Part shown: piece after piece, positions 42,209 through 51,759 of the stretch
How positions within the stretch are numbered: the stretch's first letter is position 1
Layout of the letters: each line of letters begins with the position of its first letter
Source of the DNA: Nonomuraea spiralis
GTDB taxonomy: Bacteria; Actinomycetota; Actinomycetes; Streptosporangiales; Streptosporangiaceae
Assembly (NCBI RefSeq): GCF_014648435.1
Contig: NZ_BMRC01000007.1
Span: 310,001 to 374,000 of the forward strand
Length of the DNA stretch: 64,000 nt
Reading direction: 5' to 3'
Position numbers and translations under genes: made by a program
Notes under the pieces: model-generated
Databases searched by the model: none
Seen by the model: only the letters and a program-made list of their open reading frames with translations
Told to the model about the DNA's origin: nothing

Positions 42209-43924
42209 ATGGAACTGGCAGCGGGGTTTCCTCCCACCACTCGCGACGACTGGCGGAGGCTGGCGGTCGAGGTCCTGCGCAGGTCGGGGGTCGAGGCGCC
42301 CTCGCCCGAGGCGGCGCTGTCCAGCCTGACCTGCGACGGTGTGACGGTCGCGCCGCTCTACGACGCGGGCGACGTCCCGGGCGATCCGGGGTCGCCGGGC
42401 GCGCCGCCGTTCGTGCGGGGGGCGCGGGCGGTGCCCGGCTGGGACGTACGGCAGCGGCACGCCGTGGCCGACCCCGAGGCGGTGCTGGCCGACCTGGAGA
42501 ACGGGGTGACCTCGCTCTGGCTGGTCGTCGGCGACGGCGCGATCCAGGTGGGCGACCTGGCGGCCGTGCTGAAGGACGTCTACCTCGACCTGGCGCCGAT
42601 CGTGCTGGAGGCGGGGGAGCACACGCGGGAGGCCGCCGAGGTGCTGTTCGGCCTGGCGGCCGGGCAGGGGGTCGCGCTCAGCGGCAACCTGGGCGCGAGC
42701 GGCGACGTGGGGGCCGAGCTGGCCGCACGCTGCGCGGCGTTTCCGGGGTTGCGGGCGGTGCTGGTCGACGGCACGCCGTACCACGACGCGGGTGGCGGTG
42801 ACGTCGAGGAGCTGGGGTGCTCGATCGCGCGGGGCGTGGCCGAGTTGCGGACGCTCACCGGCGCGGGGCTCACGGTTGAGCAAGCGCTAGGTCAGATCGA
42901 CTTCCGTTACGCCGCCACCGCCGACCAGTTCGCCACCATCGCCAAGCTGCGGGCGGCGCGCCGCCTGTGGGCCAGGGTCGCCGAGGTGTGCGGCGCGGCC
43001 GAGCACGGCGGGCAGCGCCAGCACGCCGTCACCAGCTCGGCCATGATGACCGCGCGCGACCCCTGGGTGAACATGTTGCGCACCACCGTGGCCTGCTTCG
43101 CGGCGGGCGTCGGCGGGGCCGAGGCGGTCACCGTCCAGCCGTTCGACGCCGCGCTCGGCCTGCCCGACGCCTTCTCCCGGCGCATCGCCCGCAACACGCA
43201 GTCGCTGCTGCTGGAGGAGTCGGGCATCGGGCGGGTGGCCGACCCCGCGGGCGGCTCCTGGTACGTCGAGCGCCGTACGGCCGACCTGGCCGAGCGGGCG
43301 TGGGCGTGGTTCCAGGAGATCGAGGCCGCCGGGGGAGTGGAGGCCGCCGGCGAGCTGATCGACGCCCGCGTCGCGGCCACCAGGTCCCGCCGCGACGACG
43401 ACATCGCCCACCGCCGGGCTCCGATCACCGGCGTCAGCGAGTTCCCCGATCCCGGCGAGCGGCCCCTGCGCCGGCCGCCGGCTCCGGCCGGGCGGCCCGT
43501 GGCGCGTCACGCCCAGGAGTTCGAGGCGCTGCGCGACGTCGCAGACGCCCTGCCCGAGCGTCCCAAGGTGTTCCTGGCCACCATCGGGCCGGTCGCCGCG
43601 CACACCGCGCGGGCCTCGTTCGCGGCCAACCTCTTCCACGCCGGCGGCCTGGCCACCGAGACCGCCGGGCCGGGCGCCGACCCCGAGCAGATCGCCACCG
43701 CCTTCGCCGTGAGCGGCGCCGCCGTCGCCTGCCTGTGCTCCACCGACAAGCTGTACGCCCAGCACGCCCGCGCCGTGGCCGCCGCCCTGCGTCACGCGGG
43801 GGCGAGACGGGTCTGGCTGGCGGGGAAGGGAGACTACGAGGGCGTGGACGCCTGCCTGTACGCGGGGTGCGACGCGCTCGCCGTGCTCCGTCAGACGTTC
43901 GAGGACCTGGAGGTGCTCCGATGA
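42209..43924 (+). CDS. mutA: Methylmalonyl-CoA mutase small subunit
   Basis: The 571-residue small subunit has the (beta/alpha)8-barrel family pattern (IDFRYAATADQFATIAKLRAARRLWARV, ARDPWVNMLRTTVACFAAGVGGAEAVTVQPF, SRRIARNTQSLLLEESGIGRVADPAGGSWYVE). Its cobalamin-like C-terminal domain lacks the D-x-H-x-x-G ligand motif, as is normal for this subunit. With mutB it converts succinyl-CoA and (R)-methylmalonyl-CoA. ATG 42209 has TACTAT seven bases upstream and no ribosome binding site (leaderless). The stop overlaps the mutB start. Confidence 0.95.
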   Translation: MELAAGFPPTTRDDWRRLAVEVLRRSGVEAPSPEAALSSLTCDGVTVAPLYDAGDVPGDPGSPGAPPFVRGARAVPGWDVRQRHAVADPEAVLADLENGVTSLWLVVGDGAIQVGDLAAVLKDVYLDLAPIVLEAGEHTREAAEVLFGLAAGQGVALSGNLGASGDVGAELAARCAAFPGLRAVLVDGTPYHDAGGGDVEELGCSIARGVAELRTLTGAGLTVEQALGQIDFRYAATADQFATIAKLRAARRLWARVAEVCGAAEHGGQRQHAVTSSAMMTARDPWVNMLRTTVACFAAGVGGAEAVTVQPFDAALGLPDAFSRRIARNTQSLLLEESGIGRVADPAGGSWYVERRTADLAERAWAWFQEIEAAGGVEAAGELIDARVAATRSRRDDDIAHRRAPITGVSEFPDPGERPLRRPPAPAGRPVARHAQEFEALRDVADALPERPKVFLATIGPVAAHTARASFAANLFHAGGLATETAGPGADPEQIATAFAVSGAAVACLCSTDKLYAQHARAVAAALRHAGARRVWLAGKGDYEGVDACLYAGCDALAVLRQTFEDLEVLR

Positions 43925-46065
43925 TCCCCGACTTCACCGGCGTCCCGCTCGACGGGGGCTCGGGCCCCGGCGCGGGCGCCGTCCCTGAGGGCGAGGTGTG
44001 GGAGACGCCCGAGGGCATCGGGGTCAAGCCGGTCTACACCGCCGCCGACCTCGACGGGCTCGACTTCCTGCGGACCTACCCCGGCGCGCCGCCGTACCTG
44101 CGGGGGCCGTACCCCACCATGTACGTCAACCAGCCCTGGACGATCCGCCAGTACGCCGGCTTCTCCACGGCCGAGGACTCCAACGCCTTCTACCGGCGCA
44201 ACCTGGCGGCCGGGCAGAAGGGCCTGTCGGTCGCCTTCGACCTGGCCACCCACCGGGGCTACGACTCCGACCATCCGCGTGTGGCCGGCGACGTGGGCAT
44301 GGCCGGGGTGGCGATCGACTCCATCTACGACATGCGGCAGTTGTTCGACGGCATCCCGCTCGACCGCATGTCGGTGTCGATGACCATGAACGGCGCGGTC
44401 CTGCCCGTCCTCGCGATGTACATCGTGGCGGCCGAGGAGCAGGGTGTCGCGCCGGAGGAGCTGGCCGGGACCATCCAGAACGACATCCTCAAGGAGTTCA
44501 TGGTCCGCAACACGTACATCTATCCGCCGGCGCCGTCGATGCGCATAATTTCGGATATTTTCGCTTATACGAGCGAAAAGATGCCGAAATTCAACTCGAT
44601 CAGCATTTCTGGGTATCACATCCAGGAAGCCGGGGCGACCTGCGACCTCGAACTCGCCTACACCCTCGCCGACGGCGTCGAATACCTGCGCGCCGGCATC
44701 GCCGCCGGCATGGACGTCGACCGGTTCGCCCCCCGGCTGTCGTTCTTCTGGTGCATCGGCATGAACTTCTTCATGGAGGTCGCCAAGCTGCGCGCCGCCC
44801 GGCTGCTCTGGGCCAAGCTCGTCGCGCGGTTCGGGGCGGCCAACCCCAGGTCGCTGAGCCTGCGTACGCACAGCCAGACCTCGGGCTGGTCGCTCACCGC
44901 CCAGGACGTCTTCAACAACGTCGCCCGCACCTGCGTCGAGGCCATGGCCGCCACCCAGGGCCACACGCAGTCGCTGCACACCAACGCCCTCGACGAGGCG
45001 CTCGCGCTGCCCACCGACTTCTCCGCCCGCATCGCCCGCAACACCCAGCTCCTCCTCCAGCAGGAGTCGGGCACCACCCAGGTGATCGACCCGTGGGGCG
45101 GCTCCTTCTACGTCGAGCGCCTCACCCATGACCTCGCCGAGCGTGCCTGGGCCCACATCGAGGAGGTCGAGGCCGCCGGCGGCATGGCCAGGGCCATCGA
45201 GGCGGGCCTGCCCAAGCTGCGCATCGAGGAGGCCGCCGCCCGTACCCAGGCGCGCATCGACTCCGGCCGCCAGCCGGTCATCGGGGTCAACAAGTACCGG
45301 GCCGCCGACGACGAGCCGATCGAGGTGCTCAAGGTCGACAACAGCGCCGTACGCGCCCAGCAGCTCGACAAGCTGGCCCGGCTCAGGGCCGAACGCGACG
45401 GCGAGGCCGTGCAGCGAGCGCTCGACGCGCTCACCAAGGCCGCCGAGAACCCCGCGCCCGGCCTCGACGCCAACCTGCTCAAGCTGGCCGTGGACGCCGC
45501 CCGCGCCAAGGCCACCGTCGGCGAGATCTCCGACGCCCTGGAACGGGTGTTCGGCCGCCACGCCGAGCAGGTGCGTACGATCTCTGGGGTGTACCGCGAC
45601 GAGTCCGGCCCGGCCGAGAGCATCGAACGCGTCCGCAGCGCCTGCGCCGACTTCGAGCGGCACGAGGGCCGCCGGCCGCGCATCCTGGTCGCCAAGATGG
45701 GCCAGGACGGCCACGACCGGGGCCAGAAGGTGATCGCCACCGCCTTCGCCGACCTCGGCTTCGACGTCGACGTCGGCCCGCTGTTCCAGACGCCGGAGGA
45801 GGTGGCCAGGCAGGCGGTCGAGGCCGACGTGCACATCGTCGGCGTCTCGTCCCTGGCCGCCGGGCACCTCACGCTGGTGCCCGCGCTGCGGCGCGCGCTG
45901 GCCGACCTGGACGCCGAGGACATCATGATCGTGGTGGGCGGCGTCATCCCGCCGGGCGACCACGACGAGCTGCGCGCCGCCGGAGCCGCGGCCATCTTCC
46001 CGCCGGGCACGGTGATCGCCGACGCCGCCCTCGACCTGATCCAGACCCTCCGCGAGCGCCACTAG
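43921..46065 (+). CDS. mutB: Methylmalonyl-CoA mutase large subunit
   Basis: The 714-residue catalytic subunit has the substrate barrel (YPTMYVNQPWTIRQYAGFSTAEDSNAFYRRNLAAGQKGLSVAFDLATHRGYDSDHPRV) and the B12-binding domain with D596-G-H598-D-R-G, whose His binds the cobalt. The SRSLRTHSQTSGWSLT stretch is the R/H substrate site. It rearranges methylmalonyl-CoA, feeding propionate carbon into the TCA cycle or giving methylmalonyl-CoA for polyketides. ATG 43921 overlaps the mutA stop (ATGA). It is followed by a bidirectional terminator. Confidence 0.97.
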   Translation: MIPDFTGVPLDGGSGPGAGAVPEGEVWETPEGIGVKPVYTAADLDGLDFLRTYPGAPPYLRGPYPTMYVNQPWTIRQYAGFSTAEDSNAFYRRNLAAGQKGLSVAFDLATHRGYDSDHPRVAGDVGMAGVAIDSIYDMRQLFDGIPLDRMSVSMTMNGAVLPVLAMYIVAAEEQGVAPEELAGTIQNDILKEFMVRNTYIYPPAPSMRIISDIFAYTSEKMPKFNSISISGYHIQEAGATCDLELAYTLADGVEYLRAGIAAGMDVDRFAPRLSFFWCIGMNFFMEVAKLRAARLLWAKLVARFGAANPRSLSLRTHSQTSGWSLTAQDVFNNVARTCVEAMAATQGHTQSLHTNALDEALALPTDFSARIARNTQLLLQQESGTTQVIDPWGGSFYVERLTHDLAERAWAHIEEVEAAGGMARAIEAGLPKLRIEEAAARTQARIDSGRQPVIGVNKYRAADDEPIEVLKVDNSAVRAQQLDKLARLRAERDGEAVQRALDALTKAAENPAPGLDANLLKLAVDAARAKATVGEISDALERVFGRHAEQVRTISGVYRDESGPAESIERVRSACADFERHEGRRPRILVAKMGQDGHDRGQKVIATAFADLGFDVDVGPLFQTPEEVARQAVEADVHIVGVSSLAAGHLTLVPALRRALADLDAEDIMIVVGGVIPPGDHDELRAAGAAAIFPPGTVIADAALDLIQTLRERH

Positions 46066-46085
46066 ACCCCCGCCCGGCGGGGGTC
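46065..46085. terminator. Bidirectional terminator including both stop codons
   Basis: GACCCCCGCC, one C, GGCGGGGGTC is a perfect inverted repeat (46065-46085) and forms a 7-bp stem with a seven-base loop. Its left edge shares the last base of the mutB stop (TAG, 46063-46065) and its right edge contains two bases of the reverse kinase stop (46084-46086). Confidence 0.75.
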
Positions 46086-47757
46086 AGAGCGGAGTGTCGT
46101 CGCAGAGGGTGACCGCGATCGTGCGCTGCCGGGTGACCGGGGCGGTGATCCGCAGCGTGACGGTGTGGGGGCCGGAGCTCGTCAGGGTGCTCGGGGAGGT
46201 CAGGTAGCGCCGGCCGTTCTCGGTCACCGTGGCCGAGGAGCGGGTGGTGACCGCGCCGTCGATGATCCAGGCGTACTGGAGGGTGACCGGGTCGCCGGTC
46301 CTGGCCACCGCGGCCTGGAGGCGTACCGCGCCGTCCCAGCAGTCGCCGTTCCTGGTGCCGCCGGAGGGGCGCAGGGAGCCCAGGGTGAGGCGGTCGGGCA
46401 GCGGGCTCGGGGTGCTCTCCGACTGCGGCTCCGGCCCGCTCGTACGGGTGCGCCTCGGGCGTGACGTGGGCGAGGCGGCCCCGGTCGTGGCGGGGGCGCC
46501 GGTCGCGTCCGCCGCGTCGGCGGCCTTCGGCGTGGGCGTCGAGGGTGTGAGCCACACGATCGCGCCCGCCAGCACCAGCACGGACACCCCGGAAATCCCG
46601 GCCACCACCGCCGTCTTCACCCGCCTGCGCACCCGGCCGGGACGCCGCGCCTCCGGACCGGCCGGTTCCGGGACATGCTCCTGCGGCTCGGCCTCCCCGA
46701 GGGCGTCGGCCTCGAACGACCGGGGGTCGGTGAGGTGCGGCTCAGGGATACCCGGTTCGGTGAAGTGCGGTTCGGGGAGGTGCGGGCCGTCGGGGTGAAG
46801 GCGTGGAGGCGGTGGCCCGAAGCCGTGCGGGGCCGCCGGTTGCGGATCGGGATGCTCCGGCAGGGGAGCGGGCATCGCCGGGGGGCCGCCCGCGACCAGG
46901 CGCATGCCGGGGATCGCCGGAGGGCGGACCACCGCGGGCGTCTCGTACGAAGCCGCGCGGGGAGCGGCGGCCGGCGGGCCGCCGAGCAGGCGGAGAAGCA
47001 CGTCCCGCATGGCCGGTCGCCGCTCCGGGTCCTTGGCCAGGCAGTCGAGGACCGCGCCGAGCAGCGGTTGCGGCAGGTCACCGGTACGGGGTTCGTCGTG
47101 CAGGATGCGGTTGATCACCGCGGGCAGCGAGTCGTCGCCGAACGGCGGCACCCCCGTCGCGGCGAACACGATCACCGAGGCCCACGCGAACACGTCCGCC
47201 GGTGTGCCCGCCCGCCGCCCCGAGAGCTGCTCGGGCGCCATGTACGCCGGCGTCCCCGTGATGGTGCCGGTCGCCGTCACCCCCGCCCCGAACGCCGCGG
47301 ACATGCCGAAGTCGGTCACCCGCGGCCCGCCCGGCCCGAGCAGCACGTTGGCCGGCTTGAAGTCCCGGTGCACGACGCCCGCCTGATGCACGGCGGCCAG
47401 CGCCGTCGCGGTCGCCACCGCCAGCCGCTGCAGCTCCGCCCCGCCGCGCGGCCCCCCGGCCTCCTGCAACGAGCGCCCGTCCACGTACTCGGTCACGATG
47501 TACGGCCGCCCCCTGGCCGAGGCGTCGAGCACCTGCGCCACGCAGGACGGCTCCACACCGCGCGCGGCGGCGATCTCCCTGGCGAACGCCTCGCCGGCGG
47601 TCACGCCCTCGGCCAGCACCTTGACGGCCACCGGACCGCCGTCGCGGCCGCGCGCGAGGTAGACCACACCGTGGCCGCCCGCGCCGAGCCGCCCGGCCAG
47701 CCGGTAGGGTCCCACCGCTGCCGGGTCGCCCTCGCGGAGGGGTTCGACGTTGGGCAT
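46084..47757 (-). CDS. Membrane serine/threonine protein kinase with an Ig-like ectodomain
   Basis: The 557-residue protein has a kinase domain (about 17-265) with GAGGHGVVYLA, catalytic Lys in VAVKVL, HRDFKPANVLL and TDFGMS, followed by a Pro-rich linker with poly-PxP and His-Leu-Pro-Glu repeats. One TM helix lies at about 382-403. The ectodomain has a Ser/Thr/Pro stalk and a final domain (about 461-557) with C473 and C552 and the core VTLQYAWIIDG. This domain resembles the Ig-like repeats of the secreted protein at 62206. No PASTA repeats are present. It is convergent with mutB and divergent from meaB. Confidence 0.9.
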   Translation of the reverse strand: MPNVEPLREGDPAAVGPYRLAGRLGAGGHGVVYLARGRDGGPVAVKVLAEGVTAGEAFAREIAAARGVEPSCVAQVLDASARGRPYIVTEYVDGRSLQEAGGPRGGAELQRLAVATATALAAVHQAGVVHRDFKPANVLLGPGGPRVTDFGMSAAFGAGVTATGTITGTPAYMAPEQLSGRRAGTPADVFAWASVIVFAATGVPPFGDDSLPAVINRILHDEPRTGDLPQPLLGAVLDCLAKDPERRPAMRDVLLRLLGGPPAAAPRAASYETPAVVRPPAIPGMRLVAGGPPAMPAPLPEHPDPQPAAPHGFGPPPPRLHPDGPHLPEPHFTEPGIPEPHLTDPRSFEADALGEAEPQEHVPEPAGPEARRPGRVRRRVKTAVVAGISGVSVLVLAGAIVWLTPSTPTPKAADAADATGAPATTGAASPTSRPRRTRTSGPEPQSESTPSPLPDRLTLGSLRPSGGTRNGDCWDGAVRLQAAVARTGDPVTLQYAWIIDGAVTTRSSATVTENGRRYLTSPSTLTSSGPHTVTLRITAPVTRQRTIAVTLCDDTPL

Positions 47758-47867
47758 GAGGGGAGTGACTCCTGTGACGGCTGTGATCAGAACTCCAGCA
47801 CCTTACTGGCAAATATCAAGACTTGTCAGAAGTTAGGCTGATCATGCAGATGAAAGAGGTGAACCGG

Positions 47868-48839
47868 GTGCGTTCGCTGGAGGACTACGCCCAAGGCGTA
47901 CGGGCAGGCTCCCGTACGTGGATCGCCCGCGCGATCACGCTGGTCGAGTCGACCAGGCCCGACCACATGGCACTGGCCCAACGGCTGCTCGTCGAGCTCA
48001 CCCCGCTGTCCGGACGGGCCCGCCGGGTCGGCGTCTCGGGCGTGCCGGGGGTGGGGAAGTCCACGTTCATCGACGCGCTCGGCACGTACCTCACCGGCCA
48101 GGGGCACAAGGTGGCCGTGCTGGCCGTCGATCCCTCCTCGACCAGGACGGGCGGCAGCATCCTCGGTGACAAGACCCGCATGGCCCGGCTGTCCGCCGAC
48201 CCGGCCGCGTTCATCCGCCCGTCGCCGACCTCCGGCACGCTGGGCGGCGTCACGAAGGCGACCAGAGAGGCGATGGTGGTCGTGGAGGCCGCCGGGTTCG
48301 ACGTGGTGCTGGTCGAGACCGTCGGGGTCGGGCAGTCGGAGACCGCCGTGGCCGACATGGTGGACACGTTCCTGCTGCTGACGCTGGCCCGTACCGGTGA
48401 CCAGCTCCAGGGGATCAAGAAGGGCGTGCTGGAGCTGGCCGACGTGATCGCGGTCAACAAGGCCGACGGCGAGCACGGGCTCGCGGCCAGGAAGGCGGCC
48501 AGGGAACTGGCCGGGGCGCTGCGCATGTTGCGTTCGGACCCGCGTCCCGGCTTCGGGCCGCCACCCGTACTGACCTGCAGCGGCCTGACCGGGGACGGCC
48601 TGGAGGAGTTGTGGCGGCGGGTCCTGGCCCATCAGGACTCGCTCGACCTGGCCGCCAAGCGCCGAAGCCAGCAGGTCCAGTGGACCTGGACCCTGGTACG
48701 CGACCGCCTGCTCGCCGAGCTGCGCCACGACCCCGAGGTGGCGGCGATCACGGCCGAGGTCGAACGGGAGGTGCTGGCGGGGGAGCTGACCCCGTCGCTC
48801 GCCGCCGACCGCCTGCTGTCGGTGTTCAAGCGCCCCTGA
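47868..48839 (+). CDS. meaB: MeaB-type GTPase chaperone of methylmalonyl-CoA mutase
   Basis: The 323-residue G3E-family GTPase has the P-loop GVPGVGKSTFIDALG, switch region DPSSTRTGGSILGDKTRM, and VETVGVGQSE. NKADG is the guanine-specificity motif. It loads adenosylcobalamin onto the mutase and protects it from inactivation. AGAGGTGA lies six bases before GTG 47868. ATG 47850 or 47844 are alternative starts. The kinase gene lies between it and mutB, with the start regions divergent over about 110 bases. Confidence 0.93.
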   Translation: MRSLEDYAQGVRAGSRTWIARAITLVESTRPDHMALAQRLLVELTPLSGRARRVGVSGVPGVGKSTFIDALGTYLTGQGHKVAVLAVDPSSTRTGGSILGDKTRMARLSADPAAFIRPSPTSGTLGGVTKATREAMVVVEAAGFDVVLVETVGVGQSETAVADMVDTFLLLTLARTGDQLQGIKKGVLELADVIAVNKADGEHGLAARKAARELAGALRMLRSDPRPGFGPPPVLTCSGLTGDGLEELWRRVLAHQDSLDLAAKRRSQQVQWTWTLVRDRLLAELRHDPEVAAITAEVEREVLAGELTPSLAADRLLSVFKRP

Positions 48840-48943
48840 CCCGGCGGCGAACCCGGGGTTGTCTCCACCCCGGGATGAACAGACTTGTGCCCCGGGCAGA
48901 AATATCCATATCCGCAGAGTCATCGCCGATCTACACATTGTGT

Positions 48944-48963
48944 GGGACATGTCACGATGTCCC
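48944..48963. promoter_or_regulatory. Perfect 7-bp inverted repeat upstream of the metallohydrolase gene
   Basis: GGGACAT (48944-48950), six bases, ATGTCCC (48957-48963) form a perfect inverted repeat 24 bases before ATG 48988. It resembles an operator for a dimeric regulator. No regulator gene is adjacent on that side. Confidence 0.45.
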
Positions 48964-48987
48964 GCAACCGACGTGGGGAGAAGCGCG

Positions 48988-51093
48988 ATGTGTGCGGAAC
49001 CGATGTTGCCCGAGACAGTCGCCGGGGCCCTGGAGGAGTACGCCGGACTGCTGGCCGGGCACGGCATCACCTGGGGTGAACCCGAGATCCACTACGTGAG
49101 GTTCTTCGCCAGGCGCCGGGTGCTGCCGCCCGCGCGGGTCGGTACGTTCTGGCGCCTGGCCTTCGAGGAGGCCGCCCGGCTGCACCCGGGCGAGCCGATC
49201 GACCGCCTCGGCGCCCACCTGGCCGAGGCCGACTTCGACCGGGTGCTGCGCGACACCCTCGACGGCGAGCTGCCGCCGCACCTGGTCGCGCTGCGGATCG
49301 GGCCGGAGGGGATCGAGCTGCGGGGCGCGTCGAGAACGGTCCTGACCCCGGCGGCCCCCGCGCCCGCCGTCCCGCCGCCGCCCGGACGCGGCGAGGAGAA
49401 GATCTTCCTGCTCGTCGACTCCGCCCGCGACACGCCCTGCCCGGTCACCGTGGACGACGCCCGCCGGGAGCTGGCCCCCCACGGCGCCTGGCTGGTCGAG
49501 GCCGACGACGACAGCGTGATCGTGGCCGACGGGCGGCGTGTGCGGCTCGACCTCCTGCTGCGCCTGGTGCCCGCCGCCCGGCTCACCCTGGTGGCGGGGG
49601 AGCCGTGCCGGTGGAGCGTCGCCTCCCGGGACGGCCGCGGCTGGTACCCGCCCGGCTTCCCCAGCCGCCACGACTACCACGGCAGGCCGTACTTCCACGG
49701 CGACGGCCTCACGCTCGACGTCCCGGCCGAGCCTCTGACGATCACCGTCACGAGAGGCATGGAGTACGCCGAGTCCGCCCTGGAGCTCACCCTCGACCCG
49801 GGCGAGGAGCGCGTGGTCCGGATCGCCCCGCAACGCCTCTACGACGCCGCCGCCCGCGGCTGGTACGGCGGCGACCTGCACGTCCACCTCAACTGGGCGG
49901 GCGACGTGGTCGGCCGGCCCGCCGACGCCGCCGCCGCCCAGCACGGCGAGGACCTGCACGTGCTGAACCTGCTGGCCGGCAACGTCTCCGGCGCCCGCGT
50001 CTACGACCGGGAAGCGCTCGACCACTGGGCCGGGAAGGACCTGCCCTGGTCCGACGCCACGCACGTGGCGCGCATGGGCGTCGAGTACCGCAACGACCTG
50101 CTCGGCCACGTCTACGCCTTCGCCCCGGACCGCGCGCCGGGCCGCTTCCACACCGGCTTCGACGGCGACGCCGACTGGCCGCCGAACGCCGACGGGCTGC
50201 GGGAGCTGCGCGGCCTCGGCGCGGTCCTCGGCTACAGCCATCCCTTCTCCGTCCCGGTCGGCGACGGCGACCCGCCCAAGGCCGTCGTCTCCCCGGTGCC
50301 GCGCAACTGCGCCGCCCGCGAGCTGGTCGCCGACGCCGCGCTCGGCCTGGTGGACAGCCTCGACGTGCTCACCCACGCCTCGATCGCGTCCACCGCGGCC
50401 GTCTACCGGCGGCTGATCGGCGCGGGCAACCGGCTGGCCGTCACCGCCGGGACCGACTCGATGATCTCCTTCACCCGTTCGGACAACCAGTCCAACCCGC
50501 CCGGCTGGGCCCGTGCGTACGCCCGCGTCGAGGGCGGGCTGAGCGCCCGGACGTTCGCCGACGCCGTACGGGCCGGCCGCACGTTCGCCACCACCGGCCC
50601 CTGGCTGGAGTTGTCGGTGGACGGGTACGGCCCCGGCGACGTCGTCGACGCCCGCCCCGGCGACCACGTCCGCGTCACCGCCACCGCGATCGGCCCCGAG
50701 GTGGCCGCCGTGCGCATCCGTACGGCCGAGGGCGTGCGCGCGGGCGCCGAACGGCTGCTCGCCGACGAGCGGCGCCCGGACGGCGAGGAACGGCTGACCG
50801 TGACGGCCGAGCTGCGCGTGGACGAGCCGACGTACGTGATGGCCGAGGTCGTGTGCGACCCGCACCCGCGCACGATGACCGGCACCGGCTACGCCCTGAC
50901 CAGCCCCGTCCACGTGGACGTGGCCGGCCGCCGGGTCGCCAGGCGGGAGGACGTGCTCTGGTGCCTGGAATGGCTGGACCTGCTGGAGGAGCTGATCAGG
51001 TCGCACGCCCGCCTGACCACCCCCGGCCAGCTCGCCGACCACGTCACCCTGCTCGACCAGGCCAGAGAGGTCTACCGGAGCCGCCTGTCCTGA
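48988..51093 (+). CDS. CehA/McbA family metallohydrolase (PHP-like)
   Basis: The 701-residue protein has an N-terminal region of about 300 residues with no clear family, then a PHP-like metal-binding domain that begins WYGGDLHVHLNWAGD (metal His pair). It continues with GAVLGYSHPFS (metal His) and AGTDSMIS (metal Asp), and has a beta-rich C-terminal domain. CehA and McbA are carbaryl/ester hydrolases, and many relatives have unknown substrates. GGGGAG lies seven bases before ATG 48988. The length of the N-terminal part is unusual for the family. Confidence 0.85.
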   Translation: MCAEPMLPETVAGALEEYAGLLAGHGITWGEPEIHYVRFFARRRVLPPARVGTFWRLAFEEAARLHPGEPIDRLGAHLAEADFDRVLRDTLDGELPPHLVALRIGPEGIELRGASRTVLTPAAPAPAVPPPPGRGEEKIFLLVDSARDTPCPVTVDDARRELAPHGAWLVEADDDSVIVADGRRVRLDLLLRLVPAARLTLVAGEPCRWSVASRDGRGWYPPGFPSRHDYHGRPYFHGDGLTLDVPAEPLTITVTRGMEYAESALELTLDPGEERVVRIAPQRLYDAAARGWYGGDLHVHLNWAGDVVGRPADAAAAQHGEDLHVLNLLAGNVSGARVYDREALDHWAGKDLPWSDATHVARMGVEYRNDLLGHVYAFAPDRAPGRFHTGFDGDADWPPNADGLRELRGLGAVLGYSHPFSVPVGDGDPPKAVVSPVPRNCAARELVADAALGLVDSLDVLTHASIASTAAVYRRLIGAGNRLAVTAGTDSMISFTRSDNQSNPPGWARAYARVEGGLSARTFADAVRAGRTFATTGPWLELSVDGYGPGDVVDARPGDHVRVTATAIGPEVAAVRIRTAEGVRAGAERLLADERRPDGEERLTVTAELRVDEPTYVMAEVVCDPHPRTMTGTGYALTSPVHVDVAGRRVARREDVLWCLEWLDLLEELIRSHARLTTPGQLADHVTLLDQAREVYRSRLS

Positions 51094-51138
51094 GGCCTCG
51101 CCACCGAGCCGTCTGGCCGAGTGTGCTAGATTTTGGCC

Positions 51139-51759
51139 ATGCGGTCAGAAAATCAATCGAGCGGCCAGAAATCACGGTCGTTCATCGAAGAGGCCAGGCG
51201 GGCGCAGATCATCGCCTCGGCCGTGGAAGTGATCGCCGAGGTCGGGTTCGCCCAGGCGTCGCTGGCGCGCATCGCCCAGCACGCGGGCATCAGCAAGGGC
51301 GTCATCTCCTACCACTTCGCCGGCAAGGAAGAGCTGATGGAGGAGGTGGTCAACAGCGTCTACGGCGAGATCGCCGCGCATGTCATGGCGCGGGTCGAGG
51401 GCGTCGAAGGCCCCACCGCGCTGCTGCGGACGCACATCCTCGCGGTCACCGAGCACATGCGCGACCACCGCACACGGCTCAAGGCCCTCGGCGAGATCTT
51501 CTACAACCTGCGCACCGCCGACGGGCAGCCGCGCTACGGCGTCAAGGCCAACGAGGAGCTCTATCAGGCGATGGAGCAGATCTACGCCTACGGCCAGCGC
51601 ACCGGCGAGTTCCGCGACTTCGACCGGCGCGTCATGGCCGTCACCCACTCCTCCGCCATCGACAACATGTTCGCCTACTGGGTGGCGAACCCCGACCACG
51701 ACCTCGACGCGCACGCCGCGGAGCTGGCCGACCTGTTCGAGAGGGCATGCAGACGATGA
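51139..51759 (+). CDS. TetR family regulator
   Basis: The 206-residue protein has a TetR HTH (RRAQIIASAVEVIAEVGFAQASLARIAQHAGISKGVISYHF). The ligand domain is of the TetR_C_6/AcrR type. TAGATT lies six bases before ATG 51139 with no ribosome binding site (leaderless). Its stop overlaps the acyltransferase start (ATGA), so the two are coupled. It is likely the regulator of this two-gene operon. Near the start, gcGGtCAGAAA and gcGGcCAGAAA are direct repeats that may also act as a binding site. Confidence 0.88.
   Translation: MRSENQSSGQKSRSFIEEARRAQIIASAVEVIAEVGFAQASLARIAQHAGISKGVISYHFAGKEELMEEVVNSVYGEIAAHVMARVEGVEGPTALLRTHILAVTEHMRDHRTRLKALGEIFYNLRTADGQPRYGVKANEELYQAMEQIYAYGQRTGEFRDFDRRVMAVTHSSAIDNMFAYWVANPDHDLDAHAAELADLFERACRR

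Noticed and set aside
40319..42883. 854-codon reverse open frame opposite the amidase and the start of mutA
   Set aside because: It has low-complexity composition and no motif, and it crosses several real gene borders. It is a GC shadow.
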